This document shows, piece after piece, positions 63,938 to 64,000 of a DNA stretch of 64,000 nt (position 1 is its first letter; each line of letters opens with the position of its first letter). The stretch spans positions 4,278,001-4,342,000 of the forward strand of contig NZ_CP019510.1 of NCBI RefSeq assembly GCF_002002885.1, written 5' to 3'. The position numbers and the translations under genes are program-made. Origin of the DNA: Janthinobacterium sp. LM6 (GTDB lineage Bacteria > Pseudomonadota > Gammaproteobacteria > Burkholderiales > Burkholderiaceae_D). The notes under the pieces are model-generated. The model did no database searches and was not told the DNA's origin. It saw nothing but the letters and a program-made list of their open reading frames with translations.

Positions 63938-64000
63938 ATGAAAAAAGTTATCGCCACCCTGATCGCCAGCCTGTTCGCCACCGCCGCTTTCGCCCAGACC
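63938..64000 (+). CDS. secreted Ala/Lys/His-rich protein, Asr-like paralogue 5 (runs off the window)
   Basis: The first 21 codons, MKKVIATLIASLFATAAFAQ and one more residue, encode the family's signal peptide. It begins 45 bp after paralogue 4, matching the paralogue 2-3 spacing, so the whole two-gene unit has been duplicated. The array therefore continues beyond the right edge. Confidence 0.82.
   Translation, partial: MKKVIATLIASLFATAAFAQT

Overview
The window looks like chromosomal DNA of a GC-rich betaproteobacterium in Oxalobacteraceae, most probably Janthinobacterium or a close relative. The evidence is the gene order thrS-infC-rpmI-rplT-pheS-pheT-ihfA-merR, an infC without an AUG start, a ureDABCEFGJ cluster, and the character of the encoded proteins. 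This is inferred from gene content and protein similarity recalled from memory; no search was run.

Layout. 1-9.9 kb: truncated rnk, a GGDEF/EAL enzyme, prfC, a chemoreceptor, a Crp-family regulator and a NarL-type two-component pair. 10.1-18.5 kb: the translation and aminoacyl-tRNA synthetase operon on the minus strand, preceded by two identical tRNA-Val(GAC) genes. 18.6-28.2 kb: mixed accessory genes, including an O-acyltransferase, an M14-type deacylase, a guanidine-II riboswitch driving two SMR exporter genes, a lipoprotein gene with an in-frame stop, and an ArsR/Old Yellow Enzyme unit with a palindromic operator. 28.2-34.1 kb: a complete urease operon with a sigma-54 promoter and an NtrC-like site. 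34.1-41.7 kb: three large signalling proteins in a row (REC-PAS-GGDEF-EAL and two histidine kinases). 41.9-52.1 kb: a type VI secretion baseplate/spike locus (tssK divergent from tssF-tssG-PAAR-vgrG) followed by a lipase effector broken by a nonsense codon and a Tli4-type immunity gene of mosaic base composition. 52.2-57.3 kb: a GNAT gene lacking a normal start, a tightly packed SulP-Imm1-DUF2750 operon, TetR and SDR genes. 57.25-60.7 kb: a remnant of ku, a hybrid histidine kinase and a stand-alone LigD polymerase-domain gene.

60.8-64.0 kb (continuing past the end) holds the most unusual part: at least five paralogous, secreted, Ala/Lys/His-rich proteins that resemble the acid-shock protein Asr. 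Three transcription units share a promoter consisting of phased TGTA repeats, a GTCAAC element, exactly 17 bp, then CGTT, followed by a leader hairpin. The duplicated units flank a periplasmic serine hydrolase gene. TGTA-N6-TGTA read on the other strand is TACA-N6-TACA, the half-site layout of the RstA box that controls asr in E. coli, so an envelope or acid-stress regulon is a reasonable hypothesis.
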